From Skeletonema tropicum (Eukaryota; Bacillariophyta; Thalassiosirophyceae; Thalassiosirales; Thalassiosiraceae), in the NCBI GenBank assembly GCA_037178625.1, contig CM074134.1, positions 1,736,001 to 1,800,000 of the forward strand: DNA of 64,000 nucleotides, given 5' to 3'. A program made the translations under genes and the position numbers. Numbering within the stretch: the first letter of the stretch is position 1; each line of letters starts with the position of its first letter. The notes beneath the pieces are model-generated. The model searched no databases. It was not told the origin of the DNA and was given only the letters and a program-made list of their open reading frames with translations. Shown here piece after piece: positions 11,365 to 23,027 of the stretch.

Positions 11365-12095
11365 TAACCTATTGGCCACATAACCGCGGATATTTTGGCC
11401 TCTTTTTGGCAGCAATCGGATATGGATCGGATATAAAATATCCGATGTTTATTTGTGACTACAGCATCAATTTCTAGCCCAGTAATCATTACCAATTGAT
11501 TGAACAGGCTTCTAAAGTATTCTGATCTTCATAGTTTGCATGAATATCATCTTTAAATTAATTGTTACAATGAATAAATGCCCTACACCTCGGCAATTCA
11601 ACAAGATAAATCCTTCCCGAGTTGCTTTTTTTGCTGAACCTGCCACTGTCCATGCCGTCATGAGAAACAAGACTTAGCAACACTCTTGTGCTTTTATTAT
11701 ATCATAAACAAGCGTAATGACAAGCAGCAACAACTCATGAGCATCTTGACGACGATAGATACGATATGGTAGAATGTTGTGATGCCAGCCAGCCCGCACT
11801 GGACCTCTCAGACCAGCTACGACATTGTAGCATGCAACCTTGCCCTCTCTCCAATTGTATCTCGTAGTTGCACGAGTGTTTTTGTCTCCAAGATGGTTCG
11901 TGCTGTGAGCTCTGACTTATCTAGATACAAGCTCTGTCTCGTCTTCTCGCTCTCTGGATTAGCATACAATCGTAGGGCTCACGTGGGTTCTAGGGGGCTG
12001 CCCCGGGAAATTGCACCATATCAAATGTGGCCGGACCGATCAGATATTTTTCGGATATATCGGCACCCCCCAGCGGATATGTGGCCATGGGGTTA
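11365..12095. mobile_element. Candidate non-autonomous element with imperfect terminal inverted repeats
   Basis: The left end reads TAACCTATTGGCCACATAACCGC. The reverse complement of the right end (12073-12095) reads TAACCCCATGGCCACATATCCGC, about 20 of 23 matching. Further in, both ends carry GGATAT/ATCCGA-rich words (11415-11445 and 12035-12062). The ~730-bp interior has no long ORF. It contains a diverged, inverted satellite monomer. No target duplication is clear, so the element status is inferred from the paired ends alone. Confidence 0.45.
11742..11825 (-). repeat. Single diverged satellite monomer in inverted orientation
   Basis: Its reverse complement follows the order of the array unit: GTCGTAGCTG, TCTGAGAGGTCCA, CGGGCTGGC, then the region of ATCGTGTCTATCGTCGT and AAGATG. 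It lies ~2.3 kb from the main array, inside the candidate inverted-repeat element, and is clearly more diverged than units within the array. Confidence 0.75.
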
Positions 12096-12803
12096 GTTGT
12101 TTTTTAGGAAAGTGAAAGGCAAGGGAAAGAAACGTGAAAGGGGGCCACACCAATTTCGCCACTAGTTAAAAAAAAATTTCCTACCATCCCCCTTTTGCGG
12201 GCTATCTGGACTGTACATAGATAATTTTACATGCTAAGTATTTTTCTACCCCCCACTTACCCCCTATTTCCCCGCTCAATCTCTGCATAAAAAATTGACC
12301 ATGACGACTCGCTCCGTAGAGAGAGTACTGAACTCCACAGGACATCCAATGCATAACATCGAACAAAAACAATACCAGAAACAGATGCCGCACACTATAT
12401 TCTAACGATCCCTATATTTTCAGCACTTCGCACAACCTCGATGTCACTCAAAATTGAGTGACCACTTAATCATCTTTTTTGTACGGTCCTCGTGGCTTCT
12501 TCGTCTTTCTACATTGTGCCATGACGTCTGGGTTGTTCAAACCAGCTCTCTTCTTTGCAGCAATCTCGGCGGGGGACGGGGATAAAATTTTGGCAAGGGG
12601 GGGGGGGGGGGGGGGGGGTGGGGCGGGGTTCGGCGGTGCAACTGCTCTCGGGTCTTTTAAAACTTACTTATCTAGCTCTCTCTCTCTAGCCTAGAGACAG
12701 ATTGAGACAAGAGATTTGAGATGACTACATAAATGACGCAATAAATTCGTGGAAGATACTTCTTGTGAGAAGATTCAAGTTGGAGTCTTTACATATATGT
12801 ATA
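12096..12803. other. Non-coding interval with a G run
   Basis: About 700 bases between two repeat elements. It contains two poly-pyrimidine/purine patches (CCCCCCACTTACCCCC-like at ~12248-12272) and the 22-G run listed separately. I see no convincing gene; ORFs here look like chance. Confidence 0.5.
12597..12618 (+). repeat. Homopolymer of 22 G followed by GGGG and CGGGG
   Basis: An uninterrupted G run, then T, GGGG, C, GGGG. Such a tract can form G-quadruplexes. It is also a place where sequencing length is unreliable, so the exact count should not be trusted. Confidence 0.9.
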
Positions 12804-14354
12804 GTGAGTTCACGGCTTCTAAGCCTCCCGGTTTAAGTTCAAAAGTAGGAGTATCAACGTAGGAATAGTACATACCGTGTGATATGACTATCGCTATGAC
12901 ATTTGTTAACCCTTGCAGCCCAAAACAGGCAAAAATCAATATATTTTCTTGACGGGCTAACTATCGCCAAACACTTTTTCATCTCCACTCAACATCACCA
13001 AGAAGAGGAGCACCGGCACCATGGTGTGTTTGCGTCCTATGGTGATATAATGTCCCATCTTGATATACTGGTGAACTTTTTTGGCAATGAACTCTACACC
13101 CATATTGTAGTTCATTATTAAAAAAGTTCACCAGTATACAATAACGTCGAATTAATTTTCGTCGACATATTTTATCGCTAGAAATTAAACCTCGACGACA
13201 CAGTCTGCCGCTGCCGTATATATCCAAAAGAGAGGCAGTAGGGTGTGCCATCAATCCGCCCTGCCCCTTCCAATTGACAACCAAACATATCTTATTCGTA
13301 GGTTATGCTTATCGCCACAGTAATCACCGTAATCACCAAGAATATAAGTGATCTAGCCACACCATCATCAACAGCCACCTGTCGCCTTGTCGCGACCAAC
13401 ACTGCCACCAAAGGATGCATCATAGAAGGAACGAAGCCCCAAAACTTATGCCCCAGTCATAATATGATGTAGAGCGATGATTGGGGGGCATAAACCTGAT
13501 AAAAAGAGTCTTGTTAACTCCTTGAAGCGACGAGTCAATAATTACAAAAAACTCGTCTCAAATGGGCACAATATCCACCATCAATTGTTGTATACAGCCA
13601 CCAATAATGTCCAAAACACATCCAAAACAGAACTAACACATCATTGCGGTAATAATATACATTGTTATTGTTTGGAGTAGTGTTTTCAATCGGATAATAT
13701 TAAATATTATTTGGTACAATAAATTACAAAATGTAAGCCTCTACACCATGATAAATAATATGACATCCACCACCTATTTTGCGGCTGCTGAAGCGTGTAT
13801 ACCCCCCAGACATCCTCTGTTATGTTGAGAGTTGAAGATTTGTGTTTGCATTGTTGTTATGGACTGTTTATATGGTTGATTGTTGCATATTAATTATGTG
13901 AAACATCACATGTCCGATCACATGTGCTCCTAGGTAATAATCAATAGAGGGAGCACTCTCATACGTGGGGCACGACCACGGAAGTCAATATTATATTGCA
14001 GATGAGATATGTAAAGTAGGGGACCTTTTAGTGCAGCGTATCATTGCCAAAAGGATCATACCACAGGTGGACGAAAATGACCAATTATTACATCGTTGAT
14101 GGCGAGTAAAATAACTCAACGACGGCATCTACCTCGACAAAGGAACGCCTCCATAATATACCCAATAGTAATTGGGAGCGATATAGGTGCATATATTGGT
14201 TATATTTGAAGCGTGTGCATGGTTGTGGTCGTCGGTAGGAGCGGCAGCTTCATGGTTGATGTCAAAAAGTGCAGCATTAGGTGGGACTTATAGGTAGTAT
14301 GTACGTTCTACGATGATTTGAATTCCTACGTAGGCCTTAGAACCCGTGAGTTGG
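12804..14354. mobile_element. ~1.55-kb inverted-repeat element, distant relative of the two at 24.9-28.1 kb (copy 1)
   Basis: The left end GTGAGTTCACGGCTTCTAAG and the right end (14333-14352, reverse complement CAACTCACGGGTTCTAAGG) form ~20-bp imperfect terminal inverted repeats. Subterminal TACGTAGGAAT-like words occur at both ends (~12856 and 14322-14333). The interior shares architecture with copies 2 and 3: a CACCATGGTG-type patch, a hairpin with an ACTTTT/AAAAGT base, GTCGACATATTTTAT just after it, TATATATCCA..GAGGCAGTAGGGTG, and an AT-rich second half. No long ORF. I do not see the TTAA borders here, and overall identity is low, so kinship is a moderate inference. Confidence 0.5.
13064..13138. 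repeat. Perfect 19-bp stem hairpin in copy 1
   Basis: The left arm TATACTGGTGAACTTTTTT at 13064-13082 pairs without mismatch with 13120-13138. Inside it, AATGAACTCTACA pairs with TGTAGTTCATT, giving an extended, nearly complete foldback of ~75 nt. Confidence 0.9.
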
Positions 14355-14603
14355 TGAAACCTCTCGGTCCCAAACAACACGTAAGTACACCTGGTACTTA
14401 AGTACTAAGTGGGTGAGTGGAACCTTTGGTAGTAATTTGTCAGAAAGTCAAAATTAGTTGCATTTGTCTAATACTTAGTATGTAGGTTCAGTTGTCTAAC
14501 TACTTCTTCTGACGGTTAGCGAAGAGCGAATTTTACTTATTACCCTGAAACTCGATCTACTGCATTGCATTGTACAATACATACTGATCTGATCGGCGAG
14601 ACA

Positions 14604-17409
14604 ATGAACATGAAGTGTGATATTCGTGATCCCGCGAGCTGCGATCGCAATGATGTCGGTGCCAGCAGCAGGTTTGACTTCGAAGTCGAACAAGATACTA
14701 TCATTCCAGATAAAAGCGGAAACGTCTCCTCCTGCAGTGTGAAGAATAATATTACTTCGACACGGCTGTCGGTGGCGCACCGAAATGATAAGAATGATTC
14801 TGATTCAAACTTGTCATTCAAAGAGTTCCGCCGTAGTTTGAGCATTCTGAAGCGGTCGCTGCTTGTAGTTGACGAAGACGCAGATTTTGAGCTCGATTCT
14901 GATTCTGACTATGGTAGTAAATACTCTTCCAGTGATGAGAGTCCTGAATCATACGAAGATGACGACGAAGGAAAAGGAGGAGAAGAAGATCTCTTAGCAG
15001 AAGGCAACGATGAGCTTCCATCCTCTTATGCACTTGGCACCTCGAGGAGATCAATGACATGCCTCACGCAAAAGACAAAGATACCCATGGATGTGGGCAA
15101 CAAAAGACGCGAGAAACTGAATTGGCTGAAATCCTTTTACCGTCTTGATCCAAGATGGCAAATTTGTAACTTTTTCAACGACTTAGCTTACGAGGGAGTG
15201 GGAGGCATAGATGAATCAGGACGCATGCAATACAGCGGCTTTAACCTGCCCTTTATCATGAGAGCATTCAGCAGGGTGGGCGTCTTTAGTGTGTGGAGGC
15301 CAACCTCAAACGAAGCAATTCGTCGAATGATTACTGGGGAAGGGACAGGGAAAGGGATGGATATCAAGGGTAAATCGGCCAAACGTGGCAAATGGAGCGG
15401 CTATGTTCCTTTCCTACAGATCCACAACAATGAAGACAAGCTGAAGATTGGATCCTTGCATGCGGATGCAAGAGTGCGAGTATTCTATCCCAACAAGATC
15501 TCTAGAAATAGAGCATTCATGTCCATGTCGATGAAGAGGGAAAAGATGGTAGAAAAAACGCAGCGTTCAATGCGATTCATCAATGAGGTTGAAAAGAAGG
15601 AAGCATTCATCCTCCAGGTGGAAATGCAGAGATCATTTCGGAATCAATCTCATTCTCGCTGTTCCGAGACGAAGATGAAGACGGCCATCCAAGCTACACG
15701 TAAGAGGCTGAGCTCGGTCCTTGACTATGGCAGGGTTGAAGAAGCTCTCGAAGCAAAGCATCGCAATATCATGATAGATGCCGATGTGTACATGATTGAT
15801 GACTACGCAAGCAGTGCGCATGGACAAGGTTGTTATGGCCTGGACATCCCCGAGAAGCTCTTTTGGGAGGCATATGTAGCAAAGGCAGATATCTCACGTG
15901 AAGCCGGATCGGAATATGACACTGGCAGAGCATCGATGCCCGAGTTCCAGGTGATGAATCTAGAGTCATTGAGGAAGGCGCCGAATGCTGGTGCTGGTCC
16001 TCGACCTGTTCTATGGCAGGCAGGCTGTGGGAAGGTCGGAGAGGAGCCACCTCAAAATGTGAATCCATTGTGCCCGCTTGGGTTGCTGATGGCTTACGAA
16101 GAGGGTGATGTAGGATCAGGAGGTGGCAAGGTGACTCCAGTGGTAAGCGACTTTGATTGTTTCTTGGTGGGCACTCGTAGGGTTGAATATCGCGATCCTA
16201 TGGGAGAGCAAGAGTTGTCAATGCTCAAATGGTGTGTAGATGAAATTGAGGGTGTTTTGGACAATAACTCGAAAGAAAATGGAGGAGAAGGAGCAAGTTG
16301 GACTCGTCAGTGGCTAGATGTGAAGAAGAAGTATGCATTTGATCCTCGGTTTCAGATTCCGATGCCAAAGATGGGTTATGCCGATCCTCGGAGTAGTGCT
16401 ATGATGAAAGGTGCTGTGTATTCATTGAAAGAGAACGGGGCCGTCCGGCATGGTCCTGAGTGCTTCAATTACTCATTCCCTCAGCAATTGGATGACAAGT
16501 TCCTCGTTATTTCTGACACATTGCCAGGATTGGTGCCAGTGAGTATTGTTCAACTATTGTTTTCTGCTCTCTTGCCCATTCACCGACTTACCTGCTTTTC
16601 ACCTACTGCATCAATAGTGGAAGTATGTTGATATCGATGAGTTGAAGGAGATCCTAGCTGAGAAAATTGATGATGGATTTGCCTTCCCTCTCAACCCCAA
16701 ATGGATTTTGTGTGACGAGGGCTGGAAAGATCTTTATGACAAGTTGCTTGCGAGCGAGGCGCCTAATGTTCAAGACGCCATGAATGTGTGGTATCCTGCT
16801 GACGTACGGGAACGTATTGTTGCGATATCCTCAAAGCATCCTATTGGAAGTGATTCAAGCGATGAAAATGAACATAGTACTTCTGAAGGCTCGGGTTTGA
16901 AGAGAATGAAACGTCGTTTTGCAATAGTAGATTATGAAAAGTTCAATGCTGATATAGCCGAGCTGGAGCTGCAAAGGTACAAGAATGCAAGGAGTGGAAA
17001 GATGAAGTTTCGTAGAGCTCTCTTGACGTCAACAAGTCAGACGAAGGAAAAGGCAAAAATGAATCAAGGAGAGGAGGAGAAGAAGAATAGTCTCTTTTTT
17101 AGTGTTCTACTGATGCTTCAAATTGGCAAAGAGGCCAATGCTCAGATGAAGCGTACCGGAGAAGATAGTTGCAGCCAGAAGTCCTTAATCAGGAGGCTAA
17201 GCAGCAAATTGAGGCGAAGGAGTAGTATCAAAAGTGATACTGTCCCTAGCGAAAGAGCGGTAATGACACTAGCAGAAGGAAAAGACGAGCTTGATCGTCA
17301 TCCATCTCGTAGAAGAAGTGTTGCAAGCTACCTCCGCAAGCGACTGTCAAAATCTAGCAAGAAGAAGAAGAGTGAGAAGGTTAGAATGGAAAGGCGTTCA
17401 TCAATGTAA
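14604..17409 (+). CDS. Large conserved-looking protein of unknown function, two exons
   Basis: Exon 1 runs 14604-16538, the intron 16539-16617 (79 nt, GTGAGT..ATAG), exon 2 16618-17409. The frame joins as LPGLVP|WKYVDIDELKE. The product is ~908 residues. The N-terminal ~180 residues are acidic and probably disordered. The middle carries a structured region with FYRLDPRWQICNFFND, YSGFNLPFIMRAFSRVGVF, GYVPFLQIHNNEDK and IMIDADVYMIDDYAS. Then SDFDCFLVGTRRVEY and LKWCVDEIEGVL precede a second structured stretch ending PLNPKWILCDEGWKDLYDKLLAS. The C-terminus is very basic (RRRSVASYLRKRLSKSSKKKK). I do not recognise the family. The ATG at 14604 is the first in frame; the longer reading starts with TTG. 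Confidence 0.75.
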
Positions 17410-17546
17410 AATTCGTCATTGTAGAAAATGAATTGATGGTGTTCCTCATGTATAGAGTTCCTCACTCTAATAATGCATATAGATTGTTCTGTGTTAGTGT
17501 TAGTTTTGCATTGTGCATGCTTCATTTCTTCTTCTTTCGAAGTTCC

Positions 17547-17740
17547 TGTTAAGAAATATACATTTTAGGAACTAAGTTGAAGTTCCTTCAACAACACTTC
17601 GACACGTCGTGTTTTGACCATGAGGAAGAATGAAGACAATGACCAGACAATGACCATAATTAAAATAATATCTACTGTATAAAGATATTACGGTTCATGC
17701 TGGGGTTGGGTTTATTGTCTGCTTCGGTATTGTTTCAACA
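17547..17740 (+). repeat. 5' LTR of the Copia element
   Basis: 194 bp, TGTTAAGAAATATAC to GTATTGTTTCAACA. It contains a short inverted motif GAACTAAGTTGAAGTTC and an AT-rich region (ATAATATCTACTGTATAAAG) that may hold the promoter. Confidence 0.95.
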
Positions 17741-17907
17741 TATTATTTTAATTATCGAAACAGAAGCATGAAAAAGAAGAAGTATTTCCAGCGGAAGGCT
17801 GGATCCACGTCAACGAATAATGATGTGAAAAAGAGGAGAAACTGGGGAGCATTGACGATGTAATATTCGAGTATGGAGAAGATGATAACGGAAATCGAAA
17901 GCAAAAG

Positions 17908-20900
17908 GTGACCGTCTACTTGAAGAACCTAGAGAAGATCCAGCTTTATCTACCGGAAGTCCTTGATAAGAAGTCTAGAGATATCCAGAATGCGATGACC
18001 GAAGGGAAGTCGAAGACATTCACTGAACCGGCGAAACCAACACCGGACAAGGATGGTAACTACGATACGTTCGAAGTGGAGAAATGGAAGGTTTTACACG
18101 CTGAGAACAAAAAGGAACAAGATATTTACGATGAGAACAACAACAAAGCGTACTCCATAATGTTTCAACGTTGTACGGATGATCTAAAAATGCACTTGGA
18201 GAGCGTGTCAGAATTCGAGCAGATCAAAAAGGATCGTGACGGGGTTCTACTATCGGTCCTATTGCTAAAGGTAGCAAAGAATGAAACCATGGAGGTGTGC
18301 AAAACGATGCATGCAACCCAGACTTTGCGGGCAACTGCGAGTTTTTGGCAGGGCGGTACAGCACCACTGGCTGACTTCAAAAAGGACTTTACATCACAAG
18401 TTGAGACTCTGGATGCAACTGGTTTTGACATTGGTTGGAACGAAAAACTGTATGAAATGTATTGCAGTGAAAACAGTGTCGACCAGACGGATGCAGATGC
18501 AGTGAAGAAGGCCAAGGCAGCACTTAAGGAAGAAATCCTCGCATGTATGTTCATAGAGGGTCTAGATAGCAAGCGGTACGGCCAACATAAAAAACAACTC
18601 CATAACGACGCCGTCAGGGGGAAAGGATACCCGAAGACAGTGGAGAGTGTATTGACTTTCCTACGCATGTATGTCCCACCCACACCGATTCAAAACCCGC
18701 GTGCTGGTAATGGGGGTGAGAGAGGATCTGGACTTGTTATGGTGAATCAGGGAAAGGAGGCAAAGCTGAAGAAACTTAAGGCTGAACAAAAAGCTATTTT
18801 TGCAAAGGCCAAAGCGGCAAAGACAGCGGCCGAGTCTGCTAAAGATGATGACAAGGGGAGTACTACTAAGGATAAGTGTTTCGGGTGTGGAGAAAACCAT
18901 CGGTCGTTCGAGTGTCCGCATCTCACACAAGAAGAACGAGACAAACTCAAGCAGCTCTCTCAGAATATTAAAAGTATTCATCAGGGTCAGGTGAACGCCA
19001 ACGTCAAGGATGATGAAGGTGATGGCTTTGATTACAACGATCGTGAAGAAGAGGATGGTGCGCTCATGGCAACTATTGGAGGCCTTCTCTGTGCTGGTGC
19101 CGGTACTGGAAACCGTTCTGCTTTGGATCCCAACAAACTTTATCTCGATACTTCTACCATGGCATCACACCACATGATCAACTCCGCAGCTCATTGCCAG
19201 AAGGGACCATACGAATCGGATACAGTGATGAAGAGTAACTGTAATGCAGGAGAGACGACCATGAATTACAAAATCAAGGTTGGGAATATTGAGTGTTGGT
19301 ACTATGAGGATGGTATTGCTAACATCCTCTCTGTTCCTCAGTTGGAACGTGATGGTTACAGTGTGGCCTACCAAACCGGAGGGTGCTGGAATGTCGTCAC
19401 CCCAGAGGGGACAGTAATCAATTTCAACAGTGATGATGGGGGAGTTACGGATCGTATGCCGTACGTGGATCTACGTCAGAAGATTAAGGGTATCAATTGT
19501 GTCAATGCGAAGATTCCTACCGTGCGAGACAGGCGTGAGGGGTACACGAAGAAACAAGTTGAGAAGGCTACCTTGGCACGACGCTTGATGGCGACAATGG
19601 GATATCCATCCGAACGAGACTTCCAAAACATGGTGAGCAAGAACTTGATCCGAAATTGCCCTGTTACGCTGAATGATATCGCTGTCGCTAACGATATTTT
19701 TGGCCCTGACGTCGGAACAATAAGAGGGAAGACGGTGAGACCCAAATCTAAAAGGGTACATTTCCCGGCGTCTCCAATTCCTCGGGCATTCTTCCTGCAA
19801 CACCGTATTGTAACTCTTGTGGGAGATCTCATGTATGTGAATGGAAATCCTTCCCTAATAACATTGTCACGCAACATACGGCTTATTACTGCCGAGGTTG
19901 TACCATCACGAAAAGCGAAATGTCTAGGTAGTTCTTTAAACTCTGTTATTAAACGTTATGCACGACATGGTTATGAGGTCCGACTGATTCTCACCGACGT
20001 GGAATTTGAAAAGGCGCGAGAACACTGCCTTGTGGATATTGAATGCGTTGCACCACGTGAACATGTAGGGGAAATAGAACGCGCCCTCCGGACTATTCAG
20101 GAAAGGGCACGTTGTGTCACATCAGTTTTACCTTTTAAGATCCTTCATCATTGGATCATTATTAGAGCGGTGGAGTTCGCAGTGTGGTGGTTGAATGCAC
20201 TACCGGCTGCACAAGGAATCTCCGAAGAATGGAGTCCTCGGACTATTGTTACTGGACAGGTAACAGATTTTACCCTCTCGTGTAAATTTCTCTTTGGAGA
20301 ATATGTCGAGGCAGCTGATATCAGGAACATCACTAACGACAACAAGCCAAGAACTCGTCCAGGTATTGCTCTTGGCCCCACTGGTAGTGCAACTGGGACG
20401 TACTATGTTTTCTGTATCGAGACAGGAAAGCTCCTGTCACGTCATGTGAATAAAGCAGTCAGCATGTCCGATGACATCATTAAACGCATGAACGCCTGGG
20501 GACGGAAATCTAAACGGAATAACGCAGGTCGCAAGCTTGAATTCCTGAATAGCATGAAACAACGATACGATTGGGACCTAGATGATGAAGTTACTACCGA
20601 AACGCTCCCTAGTGACATTGAACGACACTCACACACACCTGCAGAACTACCAGGTATTGACCTTACACGCTATCATGAAGATGAGAACCCGGCAGAATCA
20701 TGGGTCGAGGTGCTTCCTGGTAGTACAGCCACAAAGGATATTATTGCCTCTCAAAATAACAATGCTAGTCTTCCGCGTATGAACGCTCAGACTACAGGAG
20801 TGAATCACGACAACTACTATGATGTTATTGCTGTGACGGACGACGAGGCCGAAAATGAAGCCGAAGACGACGATGAGAGCACAGGAGTGCATACTGATGA

Positions 20901-23004
20901 GAATGGTGATGACGATCAAAATACAGGAGTGCTACAACAACCTGTCGAAAATGCTGATGAAGAATGGTATGATCCACAACCGGAACTAGAGGATGATACA
21001 ACAGAGGAGGATACAAGCCTAGGAGAGGAAAGACGAGCACTACAACAGACTCTACAGACAAGAACTTCGGAAATGGCTGAGGCGAGGAGACCAATCCGTG
21101 TACGTAAGGCACCTAGTAACTACGAACCGAGTATGACCGGGAAAAGATACGAAGATGGTGTGGTGAACGTAAATACAACAAATGGTACGGTAAATGTGAA
21201 CACGGCGGAGATGGAAGTTACGCCGATGTCGGGGGAAGATGCAGACGATCACATACTGGGAGTAATACTCGCACAACAATTTATGATGCATGTCGGTCTG
21301 AAGAAATTCGGTGAAAGAGGCGAGAAGGCCGTGTCGAAAGAGCTAAAACAACTACACGATTTAGTAGCATTCCTACCAGTCAAAGCTACTGACCTATCCG
21401 AAGAGGAACGGCAAAAGGCACTAGCGGCATTAATGTTTTTGACTGAGAAAAGAGATGGAACCATCAAAGGAAGGGGGGTAGCAAACGGTAGTCAACAACG
21501 GAAAGATATATCTAAGGAAGATGCAACCTCACCAACTGCAACATTAGAAGGCATGATGATGACAACAGCCATTGAAGCTCATGAAGGACGAGACGTCGCA
21601 ACAATGGATATTCCAGGGGCATATTTATCGACTTTAACAGATGAACACGTACACATGATACTGAAAGGGAAAATGGCAGAACTAATGGTTCTTGTGGATC
21701 CAACACTGTACAGGAAGTACGTTACCATGGAGAACGGAAAACCAGTCCTTTACGTGAAGATCAACAAAGCACTATATGGCCTGTTACGATCGGCTTTACT
21801 TTTCTACAAGAAGCTTGTGAAAGATCTAGAAGCATACGGTTTCAAAGTATCTGACTATGACCCTTGTGTTGCAACAAAAACAACTGAATCAGGGGAACAG
21901 ATGACGGTAACATGGCACGTCGATGATCTTAAAGTATCGCACAAGGATCCATTTGAAATCACACTATTCGCGGAGTACCTGGCTAGTATATATGGGGAGA
22001 AGCTCACGGTGCGTCGAGGCAAGATACATGACTACCTTGGGATGGACCTAGACTTCAGTAAGAAGGGAGTCGCACGCGTATCCATGATCAAATATCTATA
22101 CAAAATCTTTGAGGCGTTCCCGGAAAGTATAACAGGTACGGCAGCTACACCGGCCGGGGAAAACCTATTCAAAGTTAGAGATGATGACGAGCGTAAGCTT
22201 CTACCAGAGGAACAGGCGAGACAGTTCCACCACACCGTGGCACAGCTTTTGTTCTTGTCGTGCAGGGCGCGTCGAGACATACAAACAGCAGTGGCCTTCC
22301 TAACAACTCGAGTGAAGGAACCTGACGAAGATGACTGGAAGAAACTACTCAGAGTGTTGAAGTACTTAAACGGAACCAAATACATGAAACTGACATTGAG
22401 CGTGGACTCGCTGAACGTGATAAGATGGTGGGTCGACGCATCATACATGACACACAATGACTGTAAGGGACATAACGGTGGCATGATGTCGATGGGGAAA
22501 GGAGCTATAGTAAGCATGTCCGGGAAACAGAAGCTGAACGTACGAAGTAGTACCGAAGGCGAGCTGGTGGGTGTGTACGACCTACTACCAACAATTTTGT
22601 GGTGTAAATACTTCCTTGAATCATTGGGCTACAATGTTGAGCACAACATCCTGATGCAGGACAACAAGTCAGCAATTCTAATGGAGAAGAATGGGCGAAT
22701 GTCGAGCTCAAAGCGAACAAAACACATCAAAGCACGATACTTTCTAGTGAAGGACAAAATAGACCAAGGTGATCTGGAGATAGAATATTGTCCGACTGAC
22801 GATATGTGGGCAGATATCAACACTAAACCACTACAGGGAAGCAAATTCTACAAAATGAGGGCTGCCTTGATGAACGTGGCGGTGAACTACTCTGATGAAA
22901 AAGAGATACTAGATACACCAATCGAACTACTACCAGACAGGAGAAAGATACTCAACCAGGAATTCCTAGACGCATTGGAGTTACTGATGTCTATGGGCGA
23001 GTAA
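17908..23004 (+). CDS. Copia gag-pol polyprotein
   Basis: About 1698 codons without a stop. Gag is followed by a CCHC zinc knuckle (CFGCGENHRSFEC, ~residue 325). A protease-like segment LYLDTSTMASHHM shows D-T-S where D-[ST]-G is usual. The integrase core has Asp in VGDLMYVNG, Asp in LILTDVEFE and Glu in GEIERALRTIQERAR. Reverse transcriptase has MDIPGAYLST, ALYGLLRSALLFY and the catalytic pair in WHVDDLK (YVDD type). RNase H has WWVDASY, SSTEGELVG and MQDNKSAI. The reading as listed opens with GTG. The first in-frame ATG is at 17995, and upstream ATGs at 17768 and 17873 are in another frame, so the true gag start is uncertain. The body is intact, consistent with a recently active copy. Confidence 0.95.
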   Translation: MTVYLKNLEKIQLYLPEVLDKKSRDIQNAMTEGKSKTFTEPAKPTPDKDGNYDTFEVEKWKVLHAENKKEQDIYDENNNKAYSIMFQRCTDDLKMHLESVSEFEQIKKDRDGVLLSVLLLKVAKNETMEVCKTMHATQTLRATASFWQGGTAPLADFKKDFTSQVETLDATGFDIGWNEKLYEMYCSENSVDQTDADAVKKAKAALKEEILACMFIEGLDSKRYGQHKKQLHNDAVRGKGYPKTVESVLTFLRMYVPPTPIQNPRAGNGGERGSGLVMVNQGKEAKLKKLKAEQKAIFAKAKAAKTAAESAKDDDKGSTTKDKCFGCGENHRSFECPHLTQEERDKLKQLSQNIKSIHQGQVNANVKDDEGDGFDYNDREEEDGALMATIGGLLCAGAGTGNRSALDPNKLYLDTSTMASHHMINSAAHCQKGPYESDTVMKSNCNAGETTMNYKIKVGNIECWYYEDGIANILSVPQLERDGYSVAYQTGGCWNVVTPEGTVINFNSDDGGVTDRMPYVDLRQKIKGINCVNAKIPTVRDRREGYTKKQVEKATLARRLMATMGYPSERDFQNMVSKNLIRNCPVTLNDIAVANDIFGPDVGTIRGKTVRPKSKRVHFPASPIPRAFFLQHRIVTLVGDLMYVNGNPSLITLSRNIRLITAEVVPSRKAKCLGSSLNSVIKRYARHGYEVRLILTDVEFEKAREHCLVDIECVAPREHVGEIERALRTIQERARCVTSVLPFKILHHWIIIRAVEFAVWWLNALPAAQGISEEWSPRTIVTGQVTDFTLSCKFLFGEYVEAADIRNITNDNKPRTRPGIALGPTGSATGTYYVFCIETGKLLSRHVNKAVSMSDDIIKRMNAWGRKSKRNNAGRKLEFLNSMKQRYDWDLDDEVTTETLPSDIERHSHTPAELPGIDLTRYHEDENPAESWVEVLPGSTATKDIIASQNNNASLPRMNAQTTGVNHDNYYDVIAVTDDEAENEAEDDDESTGVHTDENGDDDQNTGVLQQPVENADEEWYDPQPELEDDTTEEDTSLGEERRALQQTLQTRTSEMAEARRPIRVRKAPSNYEPSMTGKRYEDGVVNVNTTNGTVNVNTAEMEVTPMSGEDADDHILGVILAQQFMMHVGLKKFGERGEKAVSKELKQLHDLVAFLPVKATDLSEEERQKALAALMFLTEKRDGTIKGRGVANGSQQRKDISKEDATSPTATLEGMMMTTAIEAHEGRDVATMDIPGAYLSTLTDEHVHMILKGKMAELMVLVDPTLYRKYVTMENGKPVLYVKINKALYGLLRSALLFYKKLVKDLEAYGFKVSDYDPCVATKTTESGEQMTVTWHVDDLKVSHKDPFEITLFAEYLASIYGEKLTVRRGKIHDYLGMDLDFSKKGVARVSMIKYLYKIFEAFPESITGTAATPAGENLFKVRDDDERKLLPEEQARQFHHTVAQLLFLSCRARRDIQTAVAFLTTRVKEPDEDDWKKLLRVLKYLNGTKYMKLTLSVDSLNVIRWWVDASYMTHNDCKGHNGGMMSMGKGAIVSMSGKQKLNVRSSTEGELVGVYDLLPTILWCKYFLESLGYNVEHNILMQDNKSAILMEKNGRMSSSKRTKHIKARYFLVKDKIDQGDLEIEYCPTDDMWADINTKPLQGSKFYKMRAALMNVAVNYSDEKEILDTPIELLPDRRKILNQEFLDALELLMSMGE

Positions 23005-23027
23005 ACCACCATGACATCACAGGAGTG

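Noticed and set aside
18165..18683. Long minus-strand ORFs inside the Copia polyprotein region
   Set aside because: They are shadows of the gag-pol coding sequence without start context or family features.
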